Of a stretch of 64,000 bases of DNA, positions 24,244 through 31,435 are shown one piece after another (position 1 is the stretch's first letter; each line of letters starts with the position of its first letter). A program made the translations under genes and the position numbers. The notes under the pieces are model-generated. The model had not been told where the DNA came from. It did no database searches and saw only the letters and a program-made list of their open reading frames with translations. The stretch comes from Celeribacter arenosi (GTDB taxonomy: Bacteria; Pseudomonadota; Alphaproteobacteria; Rhodobacterales; Rhodobacteraceae), in contig NZ_BAABDF010000001.1 of the NCBI RefSeq assembly GCF_039539485.1, forward strand, positions 186,001 to 250,000, in the 5' to 3' direction.

Positions 24244-26907
24244 ATGAGCAATTTCGATGATGAAGACGCCTTTGAGGCCGCCGCACGCCCGAACATGAGT
24301 CTGAGCCAGATGGCGATGGCGCGCGCCCCGGGTGCACAGGCGAATGCCGATTACCTCAGCGGGCTGAACGCTGCGCAGCGAGAGGCGGTCGAGACGCTCG
24401 ACGGGCCGGTTTTGATGTTGGCGGGGGCTGGCACGGGTAAGACCAAGGCGCTCACGGCGCGGATTGCGCATCTGATGTCGACGGGGCGGGCCCGCCCCAA
24501 CGAGATTCTCGCGGTGACATTCACCAATAAAGCGGCGCGGGAGATGAAAACCCGTGTTGAAGGGATCACGGCGGGTGAGGGTGCGGGCATGCAGTGGCTC
24601 GGCACCTTCCACGCGATCTGTGTGAAAATGCTGCGCCGTCACGCGGAACTGGTCGGGTTGAAATCGAACTTCACCATTCTGGATACCGACGATCAGATCC
24701 GGTTGCTCAAACAGGTGATCAGTGCGGCCAATATCGACGAAAAGCGGTGGCCTGCGCGGCAGTTGGCGGGGATCATCGATGGCTGGAAGAACCGCGCACT
24801 GACGCCTGCGCAATTGGGCAAATCGGACGGGGCGGCGTTCAATGATCGCGGGGTTCAGCTCTACGCGCAGTATCAGGAGCGTCTCAAGGCGCTGAATGCG
24901 GCCGATTTCGGTGACCTCCTGTTGCACATGGTGACGATTTTCCAGACCCATCCGGATCTATTGGAGCAATACCGCCGCTGGCTGCGCTACATCCTCGTGG
25001 ACGAGTATCAGGATACCAACGTGGCGCAGTATCTGTGGCTGCGGTTGCTGGCCGGGGGGCATAGAAACATCTGCTGCGTGGGGGACGACGATCAATCGAT
25101 CTACGGTTGGCGCGGGGCGGAAGTGGGCAATATCCTGCGGTTTGAAAAGGATTTTCCGGGCGCAAAGGTGGTCCGGTTGGAGCAGAACTATCGCTCTACG
25201 CCCCATATCCTTGCCGCCGCGTCCAGCGTGATTGCGGGCAACAAGGATCGTCTGGGCAAGGAGTTGTGGACCGATGCCGAAGACGGCGAAAAGGTCCGGT
25301 TAATCGGGCATTGGGACGGCGAAGAAGAAGCGCGTTGGGTCGGTGAAGAGATCGAGGCCATGGTTTCAGGCACTTCAAAATATGCAAAAAACAGACGTAA
25401 CCCACGGTCAAAGTCCATCGAACAGGAATTCGAACGGCTCGCGAAGGCAGGTAAATTGAGGGGTGCGGCGACGCCGGAGCAACTATTTGGTATTCTAAAA
25501 GCGCAAAATAGTCCGTTTGCCGAATTTAAGACACGCAAGCTAATGTGGGAGCTGACTGAGCGCCGTGAAAACGATCTGCCACTTGCGCCAGCATTTCAGA
25601 AATTTAGTGAGGAAGAGATTGCAATCATGGTGCGCGCCTCGCATCAGATGCGGTCATTCGAGGACCGGTTTTTGTCGATCGGGCTGCCCTATCGCGTAAT
25701 TGGTGGACCGCGGTTCTACGAGCGGATGGAGATCCGCGATGCCATGGCCTATTTCCGCGTGGTAATTTCGCCCGATGATGATCTCGCCTTCGAGCGGATC
25801 GTGAACGTCCCCAAGCGGGGCGTGGGCGACAAGGCGATGCAGGGCATTCAGGTAATCGCGCGCCAAAACGGCGTGTCCCTGAAAGAAGCCGCGCGGATTG
25901 CGGCCGACGAGGGCGTGCTAAAGGGGAAGGCGCGCACGGGCGTGGCGGAATTGATCGCGGCGCTTGATCGGTGGTCGTCGATGGCGGTGCAGCAGATCCG
26001 GTTTCCCGGTGTGGACGATGAAGATGAGGTGATCGAGGCCGAGGGGCAGCGGTCCGAATTGTCCCATATCGAACTCGCGGAGAAAATTCTCGACGAGAGC
26101 GGCTACACCACGATGTGGCAAAATGACAAAACACCGGAGGCGCCCGGGCGGCTTGAGAACCTCAAGGAGCTTGTGAAGGCGCTTGAGCAATTCGAGAACC
26201 TTGGTGGATTCCTCGAACACGTCTCGTTGATCATGGATAACGAGAGCGAAGAGCACGGGGCGAAAGTCACGATCATGACGTTGCATGGGGCCAAGGGTCT
26301 CGAATTTCCGGTCGTGTTTCTCCCCGGTTGGGAAGAAGGTTTGTTCCCGTCGCAAAGATCAATGGATGAAAGCGGTCTCAAAGGGCTCGAGGAAGAGCGC
26401 CGGCTGGCCTATGTCGGGATCACGCGGGCCGAGGAGGTTTGCACGATATCCTTTGCCGCGAACCGGCGGGTCTATGGGCAGTGGCAGTCACAGCTTGCGT
26501 CGCGGTTCGTGGATGAATTGCCGGTGGATCATGTCGAAGTGCTAACACCGCCGGGGCTCTACGGGTCACAAACGCGCGGGATGTTTGGTGGCGGAATGTC
26601 CGCGAGTTTCGAAGAAAAGGTGTCACGCGCCGATGCCTATAACTCGCCCGGATGGCGCCGGATGCAGGAACGCTCCGGTCAGCGCGGCATGGCGCAGCCA
26701 AAAGAGGGTCGACATGTGGTGATCGACGCCACGGCCACATCGTCCTTCACAGAAGGCGAGCGGGTATTCCACGTCAAATTCGGCTACGGCGAAGTGATGG
26801 AAATCGAGGGTGACAAGCTCACCATCGAGTTTGATCATTCGGGGCCGAAAAAGCTCGTGGCGAGTTTTGTGAAACCTGCCAACAAGGCGGATGACGTGCC
26901 GTTCTAG
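24244..26907 (+). CDS. uvrD: UvrD/PcrA-type DNA helicase with in-frame insertion
   Basis: The 887-residue superfamily 1A 3'-5' helicase unwinds DNA in excision and mismatch repair. Visible motifs are MLAGAGTGKTKALTARI (Walker A), TFTNKAAREMK (Ia), LVDEYQDTN (II), GDDDQSIYGWRGA (III), LEQNYRST (IV), TLHGAKGLEFPVVFLPG (V) and EERRLAYVGITRA (VI). Residues about 375-455 (bases about 25366-25610) form an extra segment at the start of domain 2A, where E. coli UvrD has only about 8 residues. This part has more AT-rich codons than the rest. The ATG at 24244 is chosen; upstream in-frame codons are not helicase-like. Confidence 0.94.
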   Translation: MSNFDDEDAFEAAARPNMSLSQMAMARAPGAQANADYLSGLNAAQREAVETLDGPVLMLAGAGTGKTKALTARIAHLMSTGRARPNEILAVTFTNKAAREMKTRVEGITAGEGAGMQWLGTFHAICVKMLRRHAELVGLKSNFTILDTDDQIRLLKQVISAANIDEKRWPARQLAGIIDGWKNRALTPAQLGKSDGAAFNDRGVQLYAQYQERLKALNAADFGDLLLHMVTIFQTHPDLLEQYRRWLRYILVDEYQDTNVAQYLWLRLLAGGHRNICCVGDDDQSIYGWRGAEVGNILRFEKDFPGAKVVRLEQNYRSTPHILAAASSVIAGNKDRLGKELWTDAEDGEKVRLIGHWDGEEEARWVGEEIEAMVSGTSKYAKNRRNPRSKSIEQEFERLAKAGKLRGAATPEQLFGILKAQNSPFAEFKTRKLMWELTERRENDLPLAPAFQKFSEEEIAIMVRASHQMRSFEDRFLSIGLPYRVIGGPRFYERMEIRDAMAYFRVVISPDDDLAFERIVNVPKRGVGDKAMQGIQVIARQNGVSLKEAARIAADEGVLKGKARTGVAELIAALDRWSSMAVQQIRFPGVDDEDEVIEAEGQRSELSHIELAEKILDESGYTTMWQNDKTPEAPGRLENLKELVKALEQFENLGGFLEHVSLIMDNESEEHGAKVTIMTLHGAKGLEFPVVFLPGWEEGLFPSQRSMDESGLKGLEEERRLAYVGITRAEEVCTISFAANRRVYGQWQSQLASRFVDELPVDHVEVLTPPGLYGSQTRGMFGGGMSASFEEKVSRADAYNSPGWRRMQERSGQRGMAQPKEGRHVVIDATATSSFTEGERVFHVKFGYGEVMEIEGDKLTIEFDHSGPKKLVASFVKPANKADDVPF

Positions 26908-26934
26908 GCCGCCGATCATTTCCAAGAACAATCT

Positions 26935-27018
26935 AAAAATGAAAACACCCGCGCCCGGGAGGAGGTGGGCGCGGGTGCTTCTATGTCGGCCCGCTCAGGG
27001 AGGAGGAGGAGTGGACCG
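26935..27018 (-). ncRNA. CcsR-type ('cuckoo') small RNA unit 4, with terminator
   Basis: Two hairpins on the minus strand. The first, 27018-26987, has a 10-position stem with one mismatch. The second, 26977-26946, has a perfect 11-bp stem (CACCCGCGCCC and its complement) and is followed by TTTTCATTTTTAG, making it the terminator of the whole array. Both loops contain CCUCCUCCC, complementary to Shine-Dalgarno sequences. From memory, Rhodobacter sphaeroides CcsR1-4 have this same two-hairpin CUYCCUCCC form downstream of a DUF1127 gene. Confidence 0.88.
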
Positions 27019-27032
27019 GCGAAAAAGGAAGT

Positions 27033-27106
27033 GCGGCGGTGTCAGGGAGGAGGAGAGACACCGCCGCCTTAGTCACGATCTCTCAGGGAGGAGGAGAGAG
27101 AGACCG
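27033..27106 (-). ncRNA. CcsR-type small RNA unit 3
   Basis: A weak hairpin (27106-27076, one mismatch) is followed 8 nt later by a strong one (27067-27033, perfect 11-bp stem GCGGCGGTGTC with its complement). Both have the same 13-nt loop, read on the minus strand as TCTCCTCCTCCCT. The U-rich linker after it (27019-27032) is a plausible RNase E cut site. Confidence 0.88.
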
Positions 27107-27140
27107 ATGCGGTTGGGGCAATCAAGGCCCCTATGTAAGT

Positions 27141-27209
27141 GCGGCGATGCAGGGAGGAGGAGAGCATCGCCGCTCAGGTACTCGTGGCCTTAGGGAGGAG
27201 GAAAAGGCC
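27141..27209 (-). ncRNA. CcsR-type small RNA unit 2
   Basis: A 6-bp hairpin (27209-27186) is followed by a perfect 10-bp hairpin (27173-27141, GCGGCGATGC and complement). Both loops carry CCUCCUCCC. The stem of the strong hairpin differs from that of unit 3 but stays fully paired, which is evidence of selection for structure. A small GGGGC/GCCCC hairpin (27114-27130) separates this unit from unit 3. Confidence 0.88.
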
Positions 27210-27228
27210 CCGAATTCCGGAAATTTGA

Positions 27229-27299
27229 ACGGCAGCGTCAGGGAGGAGGAGAGACGCTGCCGTCTGTATCAGGGCCCAAGGGAGGAGGAAAAGGGACCC
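27229..27299 (-). ncRNA. CcsR-type small RNA unit 1
   Basis: A short hairpin (27299-27272, GGG-U-CCC with GGGCCC) begins 13 nt after the stop of the DUF1127 gene. It is followed by a perfect 11-bp hairpin (27263-27229, ACGGCAGCGTC and complement). Both loops carry CCUCCUCCC. It is presumably cut from the DUF1127 mRNA. Confidence 0.88.
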
Positions 27300-27312
27300 G
27301 ATGCTGTTGTTC

Positions 27313-27528
27313 TTAGGCGCCGTAGGCGGCTTCGTAGGCGACCGCTTTCACGGTTGCGCGGGAGAGGCCGAGGTCGGCGAGGTCACGATCCGAAAGAGCT
27401 TCCAGTTCGTTGACGGTTTCGCGGTAAACGCGGTAGCGAGCGAAGCGCTCAGCCAGCGTTGCGAAGAAACCGTTCGAGCGGGCAGCGTATGCCGGAGTTG
27501 CGGTGCGAATGTCGTTTGCGTATGCCAT
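27313..27528 (-). CDS. ccaF1: DUF1127 small protein, CcaF1-like
   Basis: The 71-residue basic protein ends in the DUF1127 motif: FARYRVYRETVNELEALSDRDLADLGLSRATVKAVAYEAAYG, with the typical L-x-x-L-x-D-x-x-L-x-D-L-G-L core. In R. sphaeroides the DUF1127 gene co-transcribed with CcsR1-4 encodes CcaF1, an RNA-binding protein affecting sRNA maturation (from memory). Same size and same downstream hairpins support orthology. The ATG at 27528 is chosen; AAGG lies 10 nt upstream. The longer frame is not family-like. Confidence 0.87.
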   Translation of the reverse strand: MAYANDIRTATPAYAARSNGFFATLAERFARYRVYRETVNELEALSDRDLADLGLSRATVKAVAYEAAYGA

Positions 27529-27842
27529 CAGTCTATAGCCTTCGTATGTAACGGGCTCTTTGCCCTTGCCTCGTGGTGGAGTGCGTCCCACCTGTCTGCA
27601 GTTTCGTGTTACCAGCGTTTGTTGTGTTGCTGGCTTCCTTGAGACCCAATGTAACCCGTTTCTGCAGGTGCACAATCCCGCGGTTCGGCAATGCTGCTAT
27701 GCAGAAAATGCATGCGTAACGCTGACGTAATTTGAAGGCGCTTTGGGAGGCCGATTTGCTAAATCTGCCTAACTTATATGGAAATTACCCTTTTGGGGGC
27801 GTATCTACGCGGCACACCCAGTTTTGAACCGAATAAGGAAAT
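27529..27842. other. Divergent promoter region, ccaF1-CcsR / mrp
   Basis: This 314-bp gap must hold the promoters of ccaF1 (minus) and mrp (plus). CTGC (27694-27697) and GCAG (27701-27704) form a CTGC-N3-GCAG inverted repeat like the PhaR site of Rhodobacter. No textbook -10/-35 pair is convincing; a heat-shock sigma (RpoH) promoter would be expected for the CcsR transcript by analogy, but I cannot place it securely. Confidence 0.4.
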
Positions 27843-28934
27843 GTGGCATTGGCCTTGGATCGTAAAGAAATCGTTAACGTTCTGGAAACTTTGGTTTTTC
27901 CAGATGGGTCGCGACTCACCGACGGGAATCGGATTCGCGCGCTCACAATTAACGGTTCGGATGTGAGCTTTGTCATCGAGGCACCTGACGCTACGACAGC
28001 GCAATCCTGGTCGGACATTCGGGCTGAGGCGGAGCGGAAAATCAAAGCGCTTTCACAGGTCGGCAAAGTGTCGGTGGTCTTGACGGCGCATGGCCCCACC
28101 GCGCCTTCCGCTGCGTCAACTTCTCCACCCCCAAATCTCAAAATCGGACGCCACCCCACGCCGCAGCAGGGCAAAACGAAACCCGCGGGCGTGACATCTA
28201 TATTGGCGATCGCGTCGGGCAAGGGTGGTGTGGGTAAATCCACTGTCTCGGCAAACCTCGCCGTGGCGCTCGCGCGTCAGGGGCGTCGCGTGGGATTGTT
28301 GGATGCCGATATATATGGTCCGAGCCAGCCGCGCATGATGGGGGTAAGCAAACGCCCCGCCTCGCCGGATGGGGAAACCATCGAGCCTCTGCATGCCCAT
28401 GGTGTCACTATGATGTCGATTGGCCTGATGATACCGGATGGCGAGGCGGTCGTGTGGCGGGGGCCGATGCTGATGGGTGCCATGCAGCAGATGCTGGGGC
28501 AGGTGGCCTGGGGTGAGCTGGACGTTCTCCTTATAGATATGCCGCCAGGCACTGGTGATGTGCAGTTGACGCTGTGCCAGAAAACCGAGCTGACCGGCGC
28601 GTTGGTCGTGTCGACGCCACAGGACGTGGCGCTCATTGATGCGCGGCGCGGCATTTCCATGTTCCAAAAGCTCGGCGTGCCGGTTTTGGGCCTGATCGAG
28701 AATATGTCGACCTTTGTCTGTCCCCATTGCGGTGAAGAGAGCCATATCTTTGGTCATGGCGGTGTGGCGGCAGAGGCGGAGAAAATGGGGGTGCCGCTCC
28801 TCGCGCAGCTTCCTTTGGCGCTCGAAACCCGAATTGCAGGTGACGAGGGCTGTCCGGTCGCGGCGACGGATAGCGCGTTGTCCGCGCCTTATGCGCAATT
28901 GGCGGATCGTCTGGTGAAGGGCGGATTTGCGTAG
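27843..28934 (+). CDS. apbC: Mrp/ApbC iron-sulfur cluster carrier ATPase
   Basis: The 363-residue protein has an N-terminal MIP18/DUF59-like domain (about 1-90) and a ParA/MinD-type ATPase domain. The deviant Walker A ASGKGGVGKSTVSANLAVAL lies near residue 123, LLIDMPPGTGDVQLTL near 230, and the CxxC cluster site FVCPHCGEESHIFG near 295. It carries Fe-S clusters to apo-proteins. GTG at 27843 follows AAGGA closely. A perfect hairpin terminator follows the stop. Confidence 0.94.
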   Translation: MALALDRKEIVNVLETLVFPDGSRLTDGNRIRALTINGSDVSFVIEAPDATTAQSWSDIRAEAERKIKALSQVGKVSVVLTAHGPTAPSAASTSPPPNLKIGRHPTPQQGKTKPAGVTSILAIASGKGGVGKSTVSANLAVALARQGRRVGLLDADIYGPSQPRMMGVSKRPASPDGETIEPLHAHGVTMMSIGLMIPDGEAVVWRGPMLMGAMQQMLGQVAWGELDVLLIDMPPGTGDVQLTLCQKTELTGALVVSTPQDVALIDARRGISMFQKLGVPVLGLIENMSTFVCPHCGEESHIFGHGGVAAEAEKMGVPLLAQLPLALETRIAGDEGCPVAATDSALSAPYAQLADRLVKGGFA

Positions 28935-28976
28935 CGCGTTCTGCGCTTCTTTATAGTGTTGTGAATATCCGAGCAG

Positions 28977-29002
28977 GCGCGTGGGAATTCCCGCGCGCTT
29001 TT
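28977..29002 (+). terminator. Rho-independent terminator after apbC
   Basis: GCGCGTGGGAA (28977-28987) and TTCCCGCGCGC (28988-28998) form an 11-bp inverted repeat with one G-T pair and no spacer, followed by TTTT. It lies 43 nt after the apbC stop and separates it from the dcw leader. Confidence 0.85.
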
Positions 29003-29072
29003 GCTTTGCGTGCACTCAGGGAGTTGGGAATTCATGGAACTCAACGAGAATGCGCTAATTCTTGCTCCGCTC

Positions 29073-29077
29073 GAATC
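29073..29077. promoter_or_regulatory. GANTC (CcrM methylation) site before DnaA boxes
   Basis: GAATC lies 7 bp upstream of the first DnaA box in the mraZ leader. In alphaproteobacteria CcrM methylates GANTC adenines once per cell cycle, and GcrA reads them. The same pairing recurs before ftsZ. Confidence 0.5.
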
Positions 29078-29084
29078 ACTTTCC

Positions 29085-29114
29085 TGTGGATAACTTCGGG
29101 GATAATGTGGATAA
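29085..29114. promoter_or_regulatory. Cluster of DnaA boxes in the mraZ leader
   Basis: TGTGGATAA occurs at 29085-29093 and again at 29106-29114, both perfect matches to the DnaA box (TTATCCACA on the other strand), 21 bp apart, i.e. two helical turns. Between them, 29097-29105 matches at 7 of 9 positions in the same orientation. Confidence 0.7.
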
Positions 29115-29592
29115 GGCCAGATTTTATTGGGGTGTCCTGCGAGCGCCACAAAAGGCCGCTGCATCCAAAAACAGACACAATATGTAGTTGTTGTAGGGGG
29201 ATTTTCTTCTACCAGTGGGGCGTCGTGGCGATGCTGTGCCCCCTATATGTTGTTTACTGGGGCCTCCAAATCGCACAGATTGTGGTCTGTGGATGAGAAA
29301 ACCATTGATTACCATGAATTCCCATGTCACAACTTTGGTATCCGGTGAGACGGGAATGAGCGGCGCATCAAGACCGCGAACAAAGAACCAAAGTCAGGTT
29401 TCATACAGGCATCCGCTCTCACCAGAACAAGAGAGATCCGGCGCGCGAGCGAGCAGACATCCCCCCAGATGGCAACGCGCAGTTGGACACCCCCAGTAAT
29501 GGGACGAGGGCGGCGGATTGAGCAGTGGCAGCAGCTTGGTCCGCCGTTTCGCATAAAAAGGCCCGATTTGGGCGCGGAACAGGAGAGACGGC

Positions 29593-30093
29593 GTGGCCGC
29601 CATGTTTATCGGCGAACACACCTTCAAGGTGGACGGAAAGGGACGCGTGTCGATCCCGGCCGATTTCCGCCGCGAACTCGAAGAGGGCGATCCCACCGCA
29701 TCCCAAACCGGCCGCGCGCGCATGGTCATTGTCTATGGCGCCGACACCCAGAAACAACTCATCGTCCACACCTACGACGGCTACCGCCAGCTTGCGGCCG
29801 ATATCGCGGCCCTGCCGCGCGGGTCCGAGCGCCGCAAGGTGATGGAGCGCATGATCCTCAAACGGGCGCGTCCGACAGAGGTTGATGCGGATGGACGTCT
29901 CGTTCTGCCGCAGTTGCTGCGTGACAAAATCGGCCTTGATGGCACGGCCTACTTTGCCGGCCTCGGCGAAACCTTCGAAATCTGGAAGCCCGACGTGCAC
30001 GAAGCGCGCGAAACGGCGATCACCGATAAATTCATTGCCCAGCACGGCGAGGACTTTGATCCGCTGTCGCTTCTGGATGATGAAGGGGTCTGA
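29593..30093 (+). CDS. mraZ: Transcriptional regulator MraZ
   Basis: The 166-residue protein consists of two AbrB-like MraZ repeats: HTFKVDGKGRVSIPADFRREL near the N-terminus and EVDADGRLVLPQLLRDKIGL near residue 98. MraZ is a ring-forming DNA-binding protein that represses the dcw operon it begins. GTG at 29593 is chosen because AGGAG (29581-29585) is 7 nt upstream; the ATG at 29602 is too far. It ends 3 nt before rsmH. Confidence 0.94.
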   Translation: MAAMFIGEHTFKVDGKGRVSIPADFRRELEEGDPTASQTGRARMVIVYGADTQKQLIVHTYDGYRQLAADIAALPRGSERRKVMERMILKRARPTEVDADGRLVLPQLLRDKIGLDGTAYFAGLGETFEIWKPDVHEARETAITDKFIAQHGEDFDPLSLLDDEGV

Positions 30094-30096
30094 GGT

Positions 30097-31077
30097 ATGG
30101 CCTCGGACGCAGCCCCCCACGTCCCCGTTCTTCTCAAGCCGCTTTTGCGTGAGTGTGCGCCCATTTCGGGTCGCTGGCTCGATGGGACCTTCGGGGCAGG
30201 GGGATATGCCAAGGGGCTATTGGCCGCGGGTGCGGACCATGTGACGGGCGTTGATCGTGATCCGCTCGCCCATGAAATGGCCGCCGAATGGGTTGGTGGC
30301 TATGGAAGCCGATTGACGCTGGTGCGTGGCACGTTCTCGAAGATGGACGAATACGCCAAGGACCTCGACGGTGTGGTTCTCGATCTCGGTGTCTCCTCGA
30401 TGCAGCTCGATCAGGCAGAGCGCGGGTTTTCATTTATGCGCGACGGGCCGCTCGACATGCGGATGTCACAGGACGGGCCGTCGGCGGCGGATTTTGTGAA
30501 CTCTGCCGATGTGGACGAAATCGCGGACGTGCTGTTTCACTATGGTGAAGAACGCCAGAGCCGCAAAATTGCCCGCGCCATTGTGATGGATCGCGACAAG
30601 CAACGTTTCGAGACAACCCTACAACTTGCCTCCCTGATAGAGCGCATTCTGCCGCGCAAAAAGCCGGGCCAGAGTCACCCTGCGACCCGTAGTTTTCAGG
30701 CGATCCGGATCGCGGTCAACGACGAGTTCGGTGAACTGGTCGCGGGGCTGGAGGCGGCTGAAAGGGCGCTCAAAGAGGGCGGTCAGTTGGCGGTTGTGAG
30801 CTTTCATTCCCTAGAGGATCGCGTGGTAAAACGGTTTTTCGCGCAACGGGCCTCGACGGGGGGTGGCGGGTCGCGTTATGCGCCTGTCCAAGAGGCGAAA
30901 ACACCCGGTTTCGAGCAGCTTAGCAAAGCAATTGGTCCAGACGACGACGAACTGGAGCGCAATCCTCGCGCACGTTCGGCGCGTCTGCGTGTCGGGCGTC
31001 GCACAGATGCGCCCGCGGCACCGGTGGATCGTGCAGCGTTGGGTTTGCCGAAACCTGTACTACTAGGGACTATGTGA
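30097..31077 (+). CDS. rsmH: 16S rRNA (cytosine-1402 N4) methyltransferase
   Basis: The 326-residue SAM-dependent enzyme (formerly MraW) methylates C1402 in the decoding centre of 16S rRNA. Motifs are HVPVLLKPLLRECAP, FGAGGYAKGLLAAG for SAM binding, DLGVSSMQLDQAERGFSF, and SFHSLEDRVVKRFF near residue 235. Its stop codon overlaps the ftsL start in TGATG, so translation is probably coupled. Confidence 0.96.
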   Translation: MASDAAPHVPVLLKPLLRECAPISGRWLDGTFGAGGYAKGLLAAGADHVTGVDRDPLAHEMAAEWVGGYGSRLTLVRGTFSKMDEYAKDLDGVVLDLGVSSMQLDQAERGFSFMRDGPLDMRMSQDGPSAADFVNSADVDEIADVLFHYGEERQSRKIARAIVMDRDKQRFETTLQLASLIERILPRKKPGQSHPATRSFQAIRIAVNDEFGELVAGLEAAERALKEGGQLAVVSFHSLEDRVVKRFFAQRASTGGGGSRYAPVQEAKTPGFEQLSKAIGPDDDELERNPRARSARLRVGRRTDAPAAPVDRAALGLPKPVLLGTM

Positions 31078-31433
31078 TGCGTGGTTTGTATTTGATCGTT
31101 TCAGCGTTGATTGTGATGGGGCTGGCTTTTTGGGCCTATCGCGAAAACTACGCCACACAGCAGGTGTTGCGCGAAGTGAGCGGGCTGCAGCGTGAAATCG
31201 GCCACCAACGCGAAGAGCTCGCGGTTCTCAAGGCCGAATGGGCCTACCTGAACCGGCCCGAGCGGTTGCGCGATCTGGCTGCGTTGAATTTCGACCGACT
31301 GGGGCTTTTGCCATTCATGCCTGAGCAATTCGGGCGCGTCGATCAGGTGGCGTTTCCGGTTGAGGACGACATCCTTTTGCAAATCGAAGATGCCGTGGAA
31401 GTTGTCGGTCATCTCAATCTGGCAGGGGAATAA
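31077..31433 (+). CDS. ftsL: Cell division protein FtsL
   Basis: The 118-residue bitopic membrane protein has a short cytoplasmic N-terminus, one TM helix (LYLIVSALIVMGLAFWAY), then a periplasmic coiled coil (VSGLQREIGHQREELAVLKAEWAYLNRPERL). The last part is the typical alphaproteobacterial FtsL ending. It bridges FtsQ/FtsB with FtsW/FtsI in the divisome. The ATG at 31077 overlaps the rsmH stop; GTG at 31074 is also possible. Confidence 0.88.
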   Translation: MRGLYLIVSALIVMGLAFWAYRENYATQQVLREVSGLQREIGHQREELAVLKAEWAYLNRPERLRDLAALNFDRLGLLPFMPEQFGRVDQVAFPVEDDILLQIEDAVEVVGHLNLAGE

Positions 31434-31435
31434 AG

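Larger units (their letters stand above)
28935..29592 (+). other. Long leader/promoter region of the dcw cluster
   Basis: The 658-nt gap before mraZ holds the apbC terminator, then a GANTC site, three DnaA-box-like sequences (29085-29114), a GC hairpin GGGGC (29217-29221)/GCCCC (29238-29242), TGGGG-N5-TGGCG (29216-29230), a one-mismatch DnaA box (29288-29296) and a C-rich stretch at 29461-29500. No protein gene is supported. In R. sphaeroides the abundant sRNA UpsM comes from the mraZ 5' leader (from memory), so an equivalent RNA may be made here. Confidence 0.6.

Noticed and set aside
26941..27300. Regular AGGGAGGAGGA repeats that look like a CRISPR array or a chain of ribosome-binding sites on the plus strand
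   Set aside because: Spacers are self-complementary arms, not unique spacers, and the plus strand has no ATG-started genes after each repeat. On the minus strand they are loops of hairpins behind a DUF1127 gene, which explains them fully.
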